From Olivibacter sitiensis DSM 17696 (GTDB lineage: Bacteria > Bacteroidota > Bacteroidia > Sphingobacteriales > Sphingobacteriaceae), in the NCBI RefSeq assembly GCF_000427965.1, contig NZ_ATZA01000035.1:1-62848 (forward strand): a DNA stretch of 62,848 bases, in the 5' to 3' direction. The position numbers and the translations under genes were made by a program. A model generated the notes under the pieces. The model was not told where the DNA came from and did no database searches. It saw only the letters and a list, made by a program, of their open reading frames with translations. Of this stretch, positions 1 through 8,466 are shown one piece after another; the first letter of the stretch is position 1, and each line of letters begins with the position of its first letter.

Positions 1-1
1 G

Positions 2-265
2 CACAAGCTCATCGCAAAGAAACTGGAGGCCGATTTCTTCTTCGCCCACCCCTATTCCTCTTGGGAAAGGGGACTCAACGAATACACCAACAAGCTTATC
101 AGGCAGTATATACCGAAAAAGCAGCCCTTTGAACAATTCAATGAACAGGATATCAGAAAGATACAGCACAAAATCAATGCAAGGCCAAGAAAAAAACTAG
201 ATTACCAGAACCCCAAGAACATTTTTTATGCTACCTTAGACAAAAAAGTTGCATTGGTGAGTTGA
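2..265 (+). CDS. IS30-family transposase, C-terminal part (gene cut by window edge)
   Basis: An open frame runs from base 2 to a TGA at 263-265, 87 codons with no start inside the window. The peptide contains PYSSWERGLNE followed by an NxLIRQYxPK-like stretch and a RPRKKLDYQNP segment. This is the usual end of an IS30-type DDE integrase core: the catalytic Glu lies in the WERG-x-NE region, and the 'N-RPRK-L-Y--P' tail is typical of the family. The enzyme would cut and join the ends of its own insertion sequence. Only the last quarter is visible, so intactness cannot be judged, and no terminal inverted repeat was recognised downstream. The gene lies immediately upstream of the tRNA promoter and is independent of it. 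Confidence 0.8.
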   Translation, partial: HKLIAKKLEADFFFAHPYSSWERGLNEYTNKLIRQYIPKKQPFEQFNEQDIRKIQHKINARPRKKLDYQNPKNIFYATLDKKVALVS

Positions 266-426
266 ATCTACCTTGTCTGGTTAATTTTTATTTTTTTTCG
301 ATAGAAATAGAAATAACGCTATATTTGCAGACCCAAAAAGAAAGTGTTCTAAGGCTGATTCGGATGATTGGGGTTTGGACTTTATATAAACGCTAATTGG
401 CGAACGCTTTTCGGTTCTGGGGTATA

Positions 427-434
427 TAAATTTG
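427..434 (+). promoter_or_regulatory. Candidate -7 promoter element for the tRNA gene
   Basis: TAAATTTG matches the Bacteroidota -7 consensus TAnnTTTG exactly and ends 14 bp before the tRNA, which suits a short tRNA leader. A second perfect match, TATATTTG, lies at 320-327 and could give a longer precursor. No convincing TTTG -33 element is seen at the normal spacing for either, so both calls rest on the -7 box and position. Confidence 0.45.
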
Positions 435-448
435 ACATAATAGACAAT

Positions 449-525
449 GGCGGGGTAGCTCAGATGGTTAGAGCGTAGGATTCATAACCCTAAGGTCGGC
501 AGTTCGATCCTGCTCCCCGCTACCA
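449..525 (+). tRNA. tRNA-Met (anticodon CAT), CCA encoded
   Basis: A cloverleaf can be folded by eye: acceptor GGCGGGG pairs with CCCCGCT, the D-arm contains GCTCAGATGGTTAGAGC, the anticodon loop is TTCATAA, the T-arm is GGCAG-TTCGATC-CTGCT, and discriminator A plus CCA closes at 525. The anticodon CAT means Met (or Ile2 if the C is lysidine-modified). The initiator hallmark of an unpaired first acceptor base is absent, so an elongator is more likely. The last pair of the anticodon stem is an A-C mismatch. The 3' half is the probable attachment site of the recombinase encoded antisense next to it. Confidence 0.93.
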
Positions 526-2098
526 AAGTTGCGAAAGAGGCAAAATCCAGTTCTAATTCTGGTATGCCTCTTTTTTTATTACTTATAACTTGTTGAAAAT
601 AAGCTATATACGCAAAGAACTTATTTATTCTTGGGGTTCGACATTTATCTGTTTTCTTGCTGTATGTAATGCCCTCGGGGAAGAGTAAAAACTGTATGCG
701 TTTCTTGGTGTTATAGTCTGCGGAAACCCATTTTAAAGGTAATTCAAAGGCGATTTTGATAGCAAAACCCACACTCTCATCAAGGTTCGACACCTGTTTG
801 GAGAGTTTCATGAGATTTTTCTCGATTTCAGCCTTTTCTTCATTGTACTTGTCACGGTACTTGTGGTACAATTCTCCACCTATTTCTTCTTCGATGTAGC
901 GTTCTTCCAGCCTGTCAATTTTCTTTATTATCTCTGTATGTTGATCCTGTAGGTTCCGATATTCGTCCTGATCTCCTGCTGTCAATTGATTGAATGTAGC
1001 AACAGCCTGCTTGGTGATCGCTTTAACCATATCTTTGGCTCTATCCACCTTAAATGTGTGAAGCAATTTTTCGAATAGACTATTTAGGGCGTTTGCGCTC
1101 TTGTTGTTGTTGCATGCTTTTGTATTGCATTTGTAATAGTATAGATTTTTCTTCTTTACAGTATAGCCCCGCATCGGCTTTCCACAATGATCGCAGGTCA
1201 TGAAGCGTTTCAATGGGATTTCTGAGTTTTCCTCAATAATCCGGTATCCCTGTGCATTTTCTTTTAGCAGTCCGTTTACCTTAAGGAAGACTTCTTTGGA
1301 AATCATCTGCTCTTGGTTGCCCGCTACAACTTTTCCCTCCAGCATGTTGTGTGCCATCATACCACAATAAAAAGGATTGCGGAATATCGAGGATAGATGC
1401 TGATGGCATACTTTTAAACCTTTTTCATTTAGTCTTTTTTTTATCTCTTCAATTGACAAGTTGTCAAAAGCTTTCCAATGGAACGCCTGTCGCAATAACC
1501 TACCTTTAGAATTGATTACAATTTTTCGTTTGCCATTTTGACGGACAGCATTGAAACCCATCGGTGGCTGTGTTGGCCAATCTCCTCGCAAAAGCATTTC
1601 CTTGATACCGGCCATACATTTCTGTCTGCGTAGTTGATTGTCAAATTCGCCAAAAAGAAAAAGCATTTTCTGTTGCATTTGTCCAGAGGCATTAGATGTA
1701 TCGATTGGCTGTGTTACTGATATGATTTCAATTCCAAGTTTCCTAAGCTCATTGGTAAGCCAAATGGAGTTGTCGTTACGCGAAAAACGTTCAAGACTGT
1801 ATACAAGGATATATGAAATCTTCCCTTTGAACCTTTTCACAAAAGAGATCATAGCAGTGAATTGCTTCCGCTCGTCGGTTTCGGCGCTCTCGTAGGTTCC
1901 TCCAAAAGTGGCGGCGATGTTGTATTGCATCCTTTCGGCATAGAGCGTACAGGCTTTTAATTGGGTGGCAAGGCTTAAATTGTCAGCCTGCTGTTGACTG
2001 CTCACCCGTGTATAGATCACGCAGTCCTTGCTGCTTTTCATTGCCTTGGGTTCTTTCTTTCCCTTGGCAAATGTGTCGAAAAATAATGTGTCTGACAT
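482..2098 (-). CDS. Large serine recombinase (site-specific integrase of an integrative element)
   Basis: The 538-residue protein has an N-terminal resolvase domain with catalytic Ser in VIYTRVSS (Ser33 from the ATG chosen here), the LERFSRN arginine motif near residue 106, a 'recombinase' domain with RNPFYCGMM near 240, a zinc ribbon (CDHC then CNTKAC) and a coiled-coil C-terminus. Family members integrate and excise mobile elements through a 5'-phosphoserine intermediate. The frame is open to a TTG at 2131, but the ATG at 2098 gives a normal N-terminus. The last 13 codons are the antisense of the tRNA-Met 3' half and the stop lies in the anticodon loop. This indicates that the element sits in the tRNA gene and that the gene acquired its present end by integration. 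The small gene upstream (2144-2341) is co-oriented. Confidence 0.92.
   Translation of the reverse strand: MSDTLFFDTFAKGKKEPKAMKSSKDCVIYTRVSSQQQADNLSLATQLKACTLYAERMQYNIAATFGGTYESAETDERKQFTAMISFVKRFKGKISYILVYSLERFSRNDNSIWLTNELRKLGIEIISVTQPIDTSNASGQMQQKMLFLFGEFDNQLRRQKCMAGIKEMLLRGDWPTQPPMGFNAVRQNGKRKIVINSKGRLLRQAFHWKAFDNLSIEEIKKRLNEKGLKVCHQHLSSIFRNPFYCGMMAHNMLEGKVVAGNQEQMISKEVFLKVNGLLKENAQGYRIIEENSEIPLKRFMTCDHCGKPMRGYTVKKKNLYYYKCNTKACNNNKSANALNSLFEKLLHTFKVDRAKDMVKAITKQAVATFNQLTAGDQDEYRNLQDQHTEIIKKIDRLEERYIEEEIGGELYHKYRDKYNEEKAEIEKNLMKLSKQVSNLDESVGFAIKIAFELPLKWVSADYNTKKRIQFLLFPEGITYSKKTDKCRTPRINKFFAYIAYFQQVISNKKRGIPELELDFASFATLVAGSRIELPTLGL
534..577 (+). terminator. Rho-independent terminator after tRNA-Met
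   Basis: AAAGAGGCA (534-542) pairs with TGCCTCTTT (565-573), with an inner CCAG/CTGG stem, and is followed by a run of T to 577. It sits 8 bp behind the tRNA CCA end and would end the tRNA transcript. The opposite-strand recombinase gene reads through the same hairpin. Confidence 0.75.
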
Positions 2099-2143
2099 AA
2101 ACTTATTACTTAAAATACCAGCATTAAACAATACTCTAATATA

Positions 2144-2341
2144 CTAAAAATCAGTGGTATTGCCTTGTTTTTCCTTGTCTTTTTTGTAATAATCGAGCGC
2201 TATGTCGACAAATGTTTTTATGGTACTAATAGCTTCTTTAGCTTCGTCGTCCGTAAAATGCGCAAACATCGGGAGCGACTTTAGTTCTTCCACCGTAAGG
2301 TCGTGTTTTCTTGTTATATCTTCTTTGTCAACATATTTCAT
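2144..2341 (-). CDS. Small acidic hypothetical protein upstream of the recombinase
   Basis: A 65-residue protein beginning MKYVDKEDITRKHDL, with a helix-rich acidic/lysine composition and no membrane segment. The open frame continues upstream to 2407, but that extension reads like a leaderless hydrophobic stretch and the ATG at 2341 is the more natural start. It lies about 45 bp upstream of the recombinase in the same direction, so it may be co-transcribed. Small genes in this position could be directionality or accessory factors, but nothing in the peptide proves this. No family is recognised. Confidence 0.5.
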   Translation of the reverse strand: MKYVDKEDITRKHDLTVEELKSLPMFAHFTDDEAKEAISTIKTFVDIALDYYKKDKEKQGNTTDF

Positions 2342-2469
2342 AGGGTAGTTTTTGGTGGGTAAGACTGATGGGCATATCACCACCAGAAAAGAAATTAACA
2401 ACGTCAATTATTTGATATGCAGGTAATTATTCCTTACATTTGAAATGTAGAGAAATTGAATTTGAGGCT

Positions 2470-2700
2470 ATGAGGACTTTTATTTATCTATGCATTACAG
2501 GTTTCATCGGAACAGGTGCCTTTCTTGCGGCACTGTCGATGTCCAATCCTTATCCCGCATATGCGGTTGGGTTCGGAGTATGGATTCTGTTTTTCTGGAG
2601 TTTGTCAAGACGCTCCCGGGAGGCTTCCCGTCGCAAGGAGACTGAACGGATGTTTGACGCGTGGTTACGACAACAACAACGCGGACGAAGGCAATATTGA
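2470..2700 (+). CDS. Small membrane protein with basic C-terminal tail
   Basis: From the ATG at 2470 the product is 76 residues. It has two hydrophobic segments (roughly residues 3-22 and 28-45, the latter containing GFGVWILFFW) followed by a strongly basic tail rich in Arg and Gln that ends in GRRQY. An earlier in-frame start at 2440 exists but adds a polar, unlikely N-terminus. It stands alone on the + strand inside the mobile segment. Function is unknown; the topology suggests a small inner-membrane protein with a cytoplasmic tail. Confidence 0.5.
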   Translation: MRTFIYLCITGFIGTGAFLAALSMSNPYPAYAVGFGVWILFFWSLSRRSREASRRKETERMFDAWLRQQQRGRRQY

Positions 2701-2799
2701 TAGTCGGGTGATGAGGTAGCTTTTACTGCCGCATTGGACCTTCAGACAGTTTTCATGTAATGCCCAAGGAGGGCATTTTTCTTTTTGCCCATAGGATTT

Positions 2800-3291
2800 C
2801 TATCTCCTTTGACCGTATGAATTGTTTAACTGCTCCTTTTTCATCTCCAGCATTATTTCCAAGATCTCTACATCACTGTCATAATAAAGACCTTCAAACA
2901 TATATGCCTGTTCTTCCAGATCATAATTAAAATGTTCAAAATCTTCGATGTCGAGCCGTATATCGGTCAATATTCCTTGTTCGTATTTCGCCTCTCCGAA
3001 AAGCGACTTCTCAAGATCATAATATTCAAGACTAAACCCAGCTTGAAAGCGATCAGCTATTTCTACAAGAACTTCGATATTCGGTTTTGATTTCGTCTGG
3101 TAATAGAAACTCGTGTTGGAAAAATCGATTTCAAACAGATAGCCCTCACCATCATTTTTTATAAATGGAGGGATCTGTCCGAGTCTGTTCTCCTTTTCTA
3201 ATGCAGACATGGCTTGGAATAGCCATTCTATTTCTTTGAGCGCTAGGGGTTCACCATTAAATTGTACGGAATTGTTGCAACAGTTTTCCAT
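2800..3291 (-). CDS. DUF1281/Api92-like accessory protein
   Basis: A 163-residue soluble acidic protein starting MENCCNNSVQFNGEP. The opening 'CxNxVxFNG' pattern followed by an LxxIExLF helix resembles the N-terminus of the DUF1281 (Api92/YubB-like, ferredoxin-like fold) proteins found on plasmids and conjugative elements; the match is by eye. It is a clear paralog of the frameshifted gene just upstream (3364-3848), sharing LFGEAKYEQGILTDIRL-type blocks. Function is unknown. Context (mobile element, tandem paralogs) suggests an accessory role. Confidence 0.6.
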   Translation of the reverse strand: MENCCNNSVQFNGEPLALKEIEWLFQAMSALEKENRLGQIPPFIKNDGEGYLFEIDFSNTSFYYQTKSKPNIEVLVEIADRFQAGFSLEYYDLEKSLFGEAKYEQGILTDIRLDIEDFEHFNYDLEEQAYMFEGLYYDSDVEILEIMLEMKKEQLNNSYGQRR

Positions 3292-3363
3292 AGTTAATTA
3301 AGTTAAAGTGTTGAATTGGATGATTTTGCATCAGATCGTTTCTCTTTAATCCGTAAGACTCGG

Positions 3364-3848
3364 CTATCTGCTATATCCTTTTGAATTGTCCAATTGGTCT
3401 TTTTTTCGCTCCAATATCTCCTCAAGAAGTTCTTCTTCAATCTCGTAAGATGTTCCCATGAATGAGTATAACCCCTGTTCGTCTTTTTCGAATAGCTCGA
3501 AGTCTTCCTCCTCAAGTCGGACGTCTTTCAATACACCTTGCTCATAGTTGGCCTCTCCAAAGATGTCGAATCCGAGTTCCGAATATTGATGTGTAAAGTC
3601 AACCTGATAGTAGTCGGCAATCTGCACAATGATGTCTGTATTAGGTACCCATTTGGTCTCATAATATATTGTTCCGCCTTCAGTATAAATATCATGGCAA
3701 TACCCCTCTTCGGATTGTATGAAAGGAGGTAGCTGACCTTCCCGAGTTTCTTTTTCCCGAAGTGCAATTCGTTGAACAGTTGTTCAATTTTTTCGAGTTT
3801 ATCGGGGTCACAATTGAAAAGCACTGTGTTGACACACCAATTCGCCAT
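3364..3848 (-). pseudogene. Frameshifted paralog of the DUF1281/Api92-like protein
   Basis: The start MANWCVNTVLFNCDPDKLE is a better match to the DUF1281-type N-terminus than the neighbouring copy. The frame breaks after LFNEL. Changing frame near 3765 restores LREKETREGQLPPFIQSEEG and then FDIFGEANYEQGVLKDVRL, which align along the whole paralog at 2800-3291. Loss of one base (GGCA to GCA on the coding strand) explains the break. The second half can be read only from an internal start near 3627. It is either a genuine pseudogene or a one-base sequencing error. Confidence 0.75.
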
Positions 3849-3874
3849 AGTTTGATAAGTTAAAGGGTGATTTT

Positions 3875-4393
3875 TTAACGACCTGACCGTCCAATGGACA
3901 TAGGCCTTTCGATAGATAATATGTTGATCTGGGAAGCACGGAAAACGACATATTCCAGTTCATCATCTCCTAAACTGGAAATAATACCATCGTAGCCTGC
4001 CGCGATCATAAGTTCATGTGCATCTTCACTGTGGAGGCAGTCGTACATCTCGCCAATTTCTCCGAGGCTGATCTCATGGTAGATGTTCTGCAGTGCTGTA
4101 GCACTGTTGAGCTTTTCCCCCGTCAAGATTTCCCAGATGATAGGTGCCTGGTCTTCCTCATCAAAGATCGAATGCAACCTTAGATCGATAGGGTTTTGTA
4201 TAGTAAGATTTACAGTGAAGATGGTATCGCCGAACAGCAGGGCGTTTTCTTTTTTGTCGGCAAAGAAAAAGCCGTGGACAGTATTGTCCCATGCGGTGTT
4301 ACTGCCTCTGTAGGAATCCTCGAACCTGTCGAAGTATGCTTCCGTTCCGTGATAGAATACAGCATCTGGGTCAATTGCTAAGTGCTTATTCAT
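3875..4393 (-). CDS. ADP-ribosyltransferase-like protein (ART-PolyVal type)
   Basis: The 172-residue protein carries the layout of stand-alone ART domains: VFYHGTEAYFDRF near residue 12, a GFFFADKKENALLFG block near 41, a VNLTIQNPIDLR strand near 61, then GYDGIISS near 133 and EYVVFRASQINIL near 147. The YHGT start and closing 'GYDGII...EYVVF...QI' are hallmarks of the ART-PolyVal group, usually embedded in polyvalent proteins of phages and conjugative elements and thought to modify host targets with ADP-ribose from NAD. Here the domain is a separate gene with no export signal. Target and activity are unknown; toxin, anti-defence or host-takeover roles are all possible. Confidence 0.6.
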   Translation of the reverse strand: MNKHLAIDPDAVFYHGTEAYFDRFEDSYRGSNTAWDNTVHGFFFADKKENALLFGDTIFTVNLTIQNPIDLRLHSIFDEEDQAPIIWEILTGEKLNSATALQNIYHEISLGEIGEMYDCLHSEDAHELMIAAGYDGIISSLGDDELEYVVFRASQINILSIERPMSIGRSGR

Positions 4394-4560
4394 AGGTTAA
4401 TAGTTCTGTTAGGTTTTTGGCTGGATATACCAATTAAGTTGACCCCTTTTGGCCAACCGAAAGTGACCCCTCTGAGTTAAGGGTTGAAAAGAGCAAAAAG
4501 TTGTTGTACAGATAGGCTCCTCGGAGCGGATGCTTTTGTCCGGTTTAACAACTATTATTT

Positions 4561-5307
4561 TTACAAAAATACATTTTCTGTTTTAGAGTTTCTTCTCCTT
4601 AGTGATTCTCCGTAGAGTTCAACCCTCAATGAGTGATGGACAATGCGGTCAAGGATGGCATCGGCGATTGTTTTTTCACCGATAATATCATACCATTCCT
4701 TAACTGGTATCTGTGAAGTAACTACCGTAGACCGCTTCTGGTGCCGATCTTCTATGATATCCAATAGGGAGGCCCTGCTTTGCGCATCAAAAGGCTGTAA
4801 TCCGAAGTCGTCCAGGATCAGCAGGTCCGCCCGCTCTATTCTCTTCAGTTCTGCTAGAATGGTACCCTTTGCTTTGGCCAGCTTCAGCTGGCCCATGAGC
4901 TTGGCCGTATTGACGTACATAACCTTATAGCCGTTCTGACAGGCGTGATAACCAAGCGCTGTTGCCAGGTAGCTTTTGCCTGTTCCGGTGGAACCGGTAA
5001 TGAACAGATCCTTGTGTTCCTTGACAAAATCAAGGGCGGCAAGCCTGTGTATCTGGTTCTTTTCCAGGCCACGGTCGATGCCGTAGTCGATCTGTTCAAG
5101 CGAGGCTTTATAGCGGAAGCCTGCTACCCTGATGGCTCGCTCTACGTAACGGTTCCGCCTGTCGTCCCACTCGCTGGCGACCAGCAGGGCGATGAACTGA
5201 TCGGGTGTAAGCGCTTCTTTTACCGAAGTTTCCAGATTGGTTTTAAAGGCATCATACATGCCATAAAGGCGAAGCTGGCGCATCTTGTCTAATGTTTCAT
5301 TGTTCAT
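4561..5307 (-). CDS. istB: IS21-family helper ATPase IstB
   Basis: The 248-residue AAA+ protein has Walker A GSTGTGKS at residues 105-112, Walker B LLILDDFG near 163-170 and a DnaC/IstB-like C-terminus with ILDRIVHHSLRVE. IstB binds DNA and ATP and remodels target DNA for the IstA transposase. Length is normal for the family and no break is seen. It begins 22 bp after istA ends, consistent with one transcript. Confidence 0.95.
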   Translation of the reverse strand: MNNETLDKMRQLRLYGMYDAFKTNLETSVKEALTPDQFIALLVASEWDDRRNRYVERAIRVAGFRYKASLEQIDYGIDRGLEKNQIHRLAALDFVKEHKDLFITGSTGTGKSYLATALGYHACQNGYKVMYVNTAKLMGQLKLAKAKGTILAELKRIERADLLILDDFGLQPFDAQSRASLLDIIEDRHQKRSTVVTSQIPVKEWYDIIGEKTIADAILDRIVHHSLRVELYGESLRRRNSKTENVFL

Positions 5308-5329
5308 TTGTTCTATGTTTTATGGACTA

Positions 5330-6874
5330 TTACTGATAGTATTCTTTTCCTCTGATGTTATTATGGGTGGGGATTGACGCCGGTTCGTCTTCATGTTGCA
5401 ACTGGTCCAGGCGCTTTTTGAGTATCTCTTCGATAACGGGATAGTTGTACTGGCCCAGATTATCGGCCCAGCGGCAGGCATCAGCCAGTCTTCCGGCACC
5501 GACACGGCGCGCGAAGCTTAGAATACCCGAGCATGATTTGTAGGCCTGTTCTGGGTAAACCTTGTGTTCGAGTACTTTGGTAATATAACGGCCCACATCA
5601 TCATGGATGGCTTCTGCCTGTTGGATGAACTTTTCAGGCGACCATTCAGTAAGGAAACGATGCTGCGAGGCCAGGTGGTTCTCGTCTGTGGTGTAACGGT
5701 ATTTGATGCGGACACGGCCGTGGGAAGCGATCAGGGTGTATTGGTAATAGACCTTCACCGCAATGGAGGTATATAAGACCTTCACTTTCTTTCCGATGTA
5801 GTTGTAAGGCACGCTGTAGTAGTGGATATCTTCTCCCAAACGAACATACCCGTTCTTCATCACCGTGACCATTACCTGTTTATTAACCTCGTAACGCAAT
5901 GGGTTGAGCGACCCCAGTGCTTCCCGTTCGATCTCTTCAAACTGTTCCCTGCGGGAGTAAGTCCGCCCGGAGAAAGGTTTGTTGTTATGGATCTCCAAGG
6001 CGGGGCGTATGGCCGAGTTCAGCGATTCCAAATCGCTGAACCTGCGGCCTTCCAGCCTGGCGTATATGCTGCGGTAGATCAGTTTAACAGCGCCTTCCAC
6101 CAAAGACTTGTCACGCGGCTTATAAACACGTGCAGGGACAATTGTAACGGAATAATGCTCGGCAAAAGAAGCGAACTCATCGTTAAGTATAGCCTCGTAT
6201 TTGCTTCCCCTGGTAACCGCCGAGCGGAGGTTATCGGGTACTATGGCACTGGGAACTCCACCGAAATAGTGTAAAGCATTCTCACATGCCTTGATCAGGT
6301 CTTCCTTCCGCTGGCTTTCTACGGCTTCCACGTAAGTAAGCTGGCTGCAGCCCAGGATGGCAACAAACACCTCCACATCATGCGTGGTGTCTTCGGGTGT
6401 GGTAAGTTGTAACTTGGTTCCCGTAAAGTCTATATACATCTTATCGCCAGCCTTATGGTCGATGTGCATAACTGGTCGTGAGAGCTGAAGATAGGTATGG
6501 ACCGCATTGTTGAATCGTGAACGGCCATAGCCGTCAGGATGCTTTTCTATATACTCAGCATGCAGCATATCACGGGTTACACCCTTCTTTTTGAGCCTTT
6601 TACAATACTCTGGAAGTAAAATCTCAAGTTCCTGCATACGGGGACTGTTAACGGTCTTGGCAACCGAGGTGGTAAACAGTACGGCGAGTTCACTGTCTCT
6701 CTTGGCGCCAAACTCTTCGTGGCTTATGCCAAGGGTGTGCCATATACGCACATACTTTTTGATGGTGTTGCGGGAGATGCCTATCATCCCCTGGATCGTT
6801 TTAATCCCTGTACCCTGACAGTACAAACGGATGATCTGTCGTAGTCTATTCATCTTGATCGGTTTATTGGACAT
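5330..6874 (-). CDS. istA: IS21-family transposase IstA
   Basis: The 514-residue protein has an N-terminal helix-turn-helix (residues 5-40, IKTIQGMIGISRNTIKKYV), a DDE integrase core beginning at MYIDFTGTKLQL near 146 with VPDNLRSAV near 217 and an LVEGAVKLIYR glutamate region near 260, and a Mu-type C-terminal beta-barrel region. It would carry out strand transfer together with IstB. It is full length and uninterrupted, so the element may be active. Confidence 0.95.
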   Translation of the reverse strand: MSNKPIKMNRLRQIIRLYCQGTGIKTIQGMIGISRNTIKKYVRIWHTLGISHEEFGAKRDSELAVLFTTSVAKTVNSPRMQELEILLPEYCKRLKKKGVTRDMLHAEYIEKHPDGYGRSRFNNAVHTYLQLSRPVMHIDHKAGDKMYIDFTGTKLQLTTPEDTTHDVEVFVAILGCSQLTYVEAVESQRKEDLIKACENALHYFGGVPSAIVPDNLRSAVTRGSKYEAILNDEFASFAEHYSVTIVPARVYKPRDKSLVEGAVKLIYRSIYARLEGRRFSDLESLNSAIRPALEIHNNKPFSGRTYSRREQFEEIEREALGSLNPLRYEVNKQVMVTVMKNGYVRLGEDIHYYSVPYNYIGKKVKVLYTSIAVKVYYQYTLIASHGRVRIKYRYTTDENHLASQHRFLTEWSPEKFIQQAEAIHDDVGRYITKVLEHKVYPEQAYKSCSGILSFARRVGAGRLADACRWADNLGQYNYPVIEEILKKRLDQLQHEDEPASIPTHNNIRGKEYYQ

Positions 6875-6961
6875 TGTATTCGCTGGTTTTCGTTTATCTA
6901 AAAGCTAAATAAAAACTTTGTCCTCAGAAATCCGTCAATACAACTACTTTAAGCTCTTTCA

Positions 6962-7066
6962 GGGGGTCACTTTCGCCTGGCGCAAAGGGGTCACTTTGCT
7001 TTGGCGGACAGTGGTCACCTTCATGTGGCAAAGGGGGCCTTTTTCATCAGGTCAGGAAGGGTCATT
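6962..7066. repeat. Terminal repeat array of the IS21 element, right side
   Basis: GGGGTCAC-type motifs start near 6962, 6987, 7011, 7033 (degenerate GGGGGCC) and 7059 (GGGTCATT), a period of about 24 bp. They are inverted relative to the GTGACCCC copies at the left end and are the expected IstA binding sites. The following 255 bp up to the nifS-like gene at 7326 are AT-rich; I see no gene in them. Confidence 0.65.
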
Positions 7067-7325
7067 TTCATCTGTTTTATCCATAACATAGGCAACTCTA
7101 CTTTTAATGACAATGGTCAATCCTATGAGGAAATATGGTCGTAAGATTAACATTTAAGGTATTTATTGTGTAATAGACAGACTGTACTCACGGTAAAGGT
7201 CATTATAAAATTTATAAGGAATGTATATATATTACTGATTCTGCAACCATTTTTACAGATTCGGGAGTAATTTCCCCTTATGATTTTTAATTTTATCACT
7301 GAATAGTGCTTTTATTGATTCTTGG

Positions 7326-8465
7326 ATGAGCAAAGACTTTATTTATCTCGACTATAACTCCACCACACCTTTGGATAACAGGGTAATGGAAGCGATGCTT
7401 CCATATTTCAGCAACCTATATGCCAATCCGAACAGTTCCCATTTATTTGGCCTGTCGGTTCATGATGCCGTGGAGGAAGCCCTCGAAGACCTATCCGGTG
7501 CAATAGGTGGAAACCCGCACAACATCCTATTTACTTCAGGAGCAACCGAAGCCGTCAATCTGGCCATCAAGGGACTGCTGCCATCGGATAGAAAGCACAT
7601 TGTTACGGTTTCGACCGAACATAAGGCTGTACTGGACACCTGTTCATTTTTGGAAAGTGTAGGTTACCGTGTGACATATCTACCGGTAGATCGTGAGGGG
7701 ATCATCGACCTTCATCTTCTTGCAGATGCCATTACGGAGGACACATTGCTCGTCAGTATGATGATGGCCAATAATGAAACGGGCGTGATTCACCCCATTC
7801 GTGAAATAAGCCGTATTGCACATCAAAAAGGTGCGTGGATGCTGTGCGATGCTACACAAGCCGTGGGTAAACTACCTATTAATGCTAAAGATATGAATGT
7901 AGATTTTCTGGCATTCTCGGCGCATAAGTTTTATGGCCCCAAAGGGGTTGGTGGACTTTGCATTTCAGACCGTGCGAAAAAAGCCCTCACTCCCCAGATA
8001 CACGGTGGCGGACAACAAGGTAAGCTACGTAGTGGAACCCTGAATGTACCCGGTATCATCGGAATGGCCAAAGCCATAACGATTGCCAATGCTGATATGC
8101 CAAAGGATACCGATCAGATTACAAGGCTTCGGGATAAACTGGAAAAGGAACTGCTCAGTGTCGAAGATACTTTCCGAAACGGGCATCCGCAGCACCGGCT
8201 TTACAATACGACAAACATCTGCTTCAAAGGGATATCAGCAGAACAGTTAATCATGGGGCTGGGCATGGTTTCCGTATCAAGCGGTTCTGCGTGTTCAGCA
8301 ACCATCAACAGGCCTTCGCACGTCCTAACGGCAATGGGGTTAAGCGGTGCAGACGGTCTTTCTGCGCTCCGGTTCAGTTTGGGGAGGTTTACCACTGAAG
8401 AAGAGATCGCCAAAACTATTGACGCCGTCAAGCAGGGCGTAAACAGGCTAAGAGTGCCCCATTAA
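7326..8465 (+). CDS. NifS/IscS-like cysteine desulfurase
   Basis: A 379-residue PLP enzyme of aminotransferase class V. It has LDYNSTTPLD at the start, TSGATEAVN near 70, PLP lysine 201 in SAHKFYGPKG, and catalytic Cys323 in SSGSACSA. These enzymes take sulfur from cysteine as a persulfide. Its place beside a Moco cluster and a xanthine-oxidase-type enzyme suggests two possible jobs: feeding sulfur to MoaD via the rhodanese domain of the MoeB protein, or making the terminal sulfido ligand with the XdhC protein. It ends one base before the end of the convergent moaC-mogA gene. A general IscS role cannot be excluded. Confidence 0.9.
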   Translation: MSKDFIYLDYNSTTPLDNRVMEAMLPYFSNLYANPNSSHLFGLSVHDAVEEALEDLSGAIGGNPHNILFTSGATEAVNLAIKGLLPSDRKHIVTVSTEHKAVLDTCSFLESVGYRVTYLPVDREGIIDLHLLADAITEDTLLVSMMMANNETGVIHPIREISRIAHQKGAWMLCDATQAVGKLPINAKDMNVDFLAFSAHKFYGPKGVGGLCISDRAKKALTPQIHGGGQQGKLRSGTLNVPGIIGMAKAITIANADMPKDTDQITRLRDKLEKELLSVEDTFRNGHPQHRLYNTTNICFKGISAEQLIMGLGMVSVSSGSACSATINRPSHVLTAMGLSGADGLSALRFSLGRFTTEEEIAKTIDAVKQGVNRLRVPH

Positions 8466-8466
8466 T

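Larger units (their letters stand above)
4440..7070 (-). mobile_element. IS21-family insertion sequence (boundaries approximate)
   Basis: The unit contains istA and istB in the standard order on the minus strand, bounded by repeats of the form (A)AAGTGACCCC. The left end has two copies (TTGACCCC at 4439-4446 and GTGACCCC near 4463); the right end has about five copies between 6962 and 7066. I placed the ends at a TG at 4440 and a CA at 7069-7070, following the usual 5'-TG...CA-3' of IS21. No convincing target duplication was found beside these points, so each limit may be off by several bases. Confidence 0.75.

Noticed and set aside
1638-1895. An 85-codon + strand frame across the recombinase gene
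   Set aside because: It is antisense to a well-supported recombinase coding region and has no domain or context.
4945-6274. Long + strand frames (up to 150 codons) opposite istA and istB
   Set aside because: They mirror the codon structure of the transposase genes and have no independent support.
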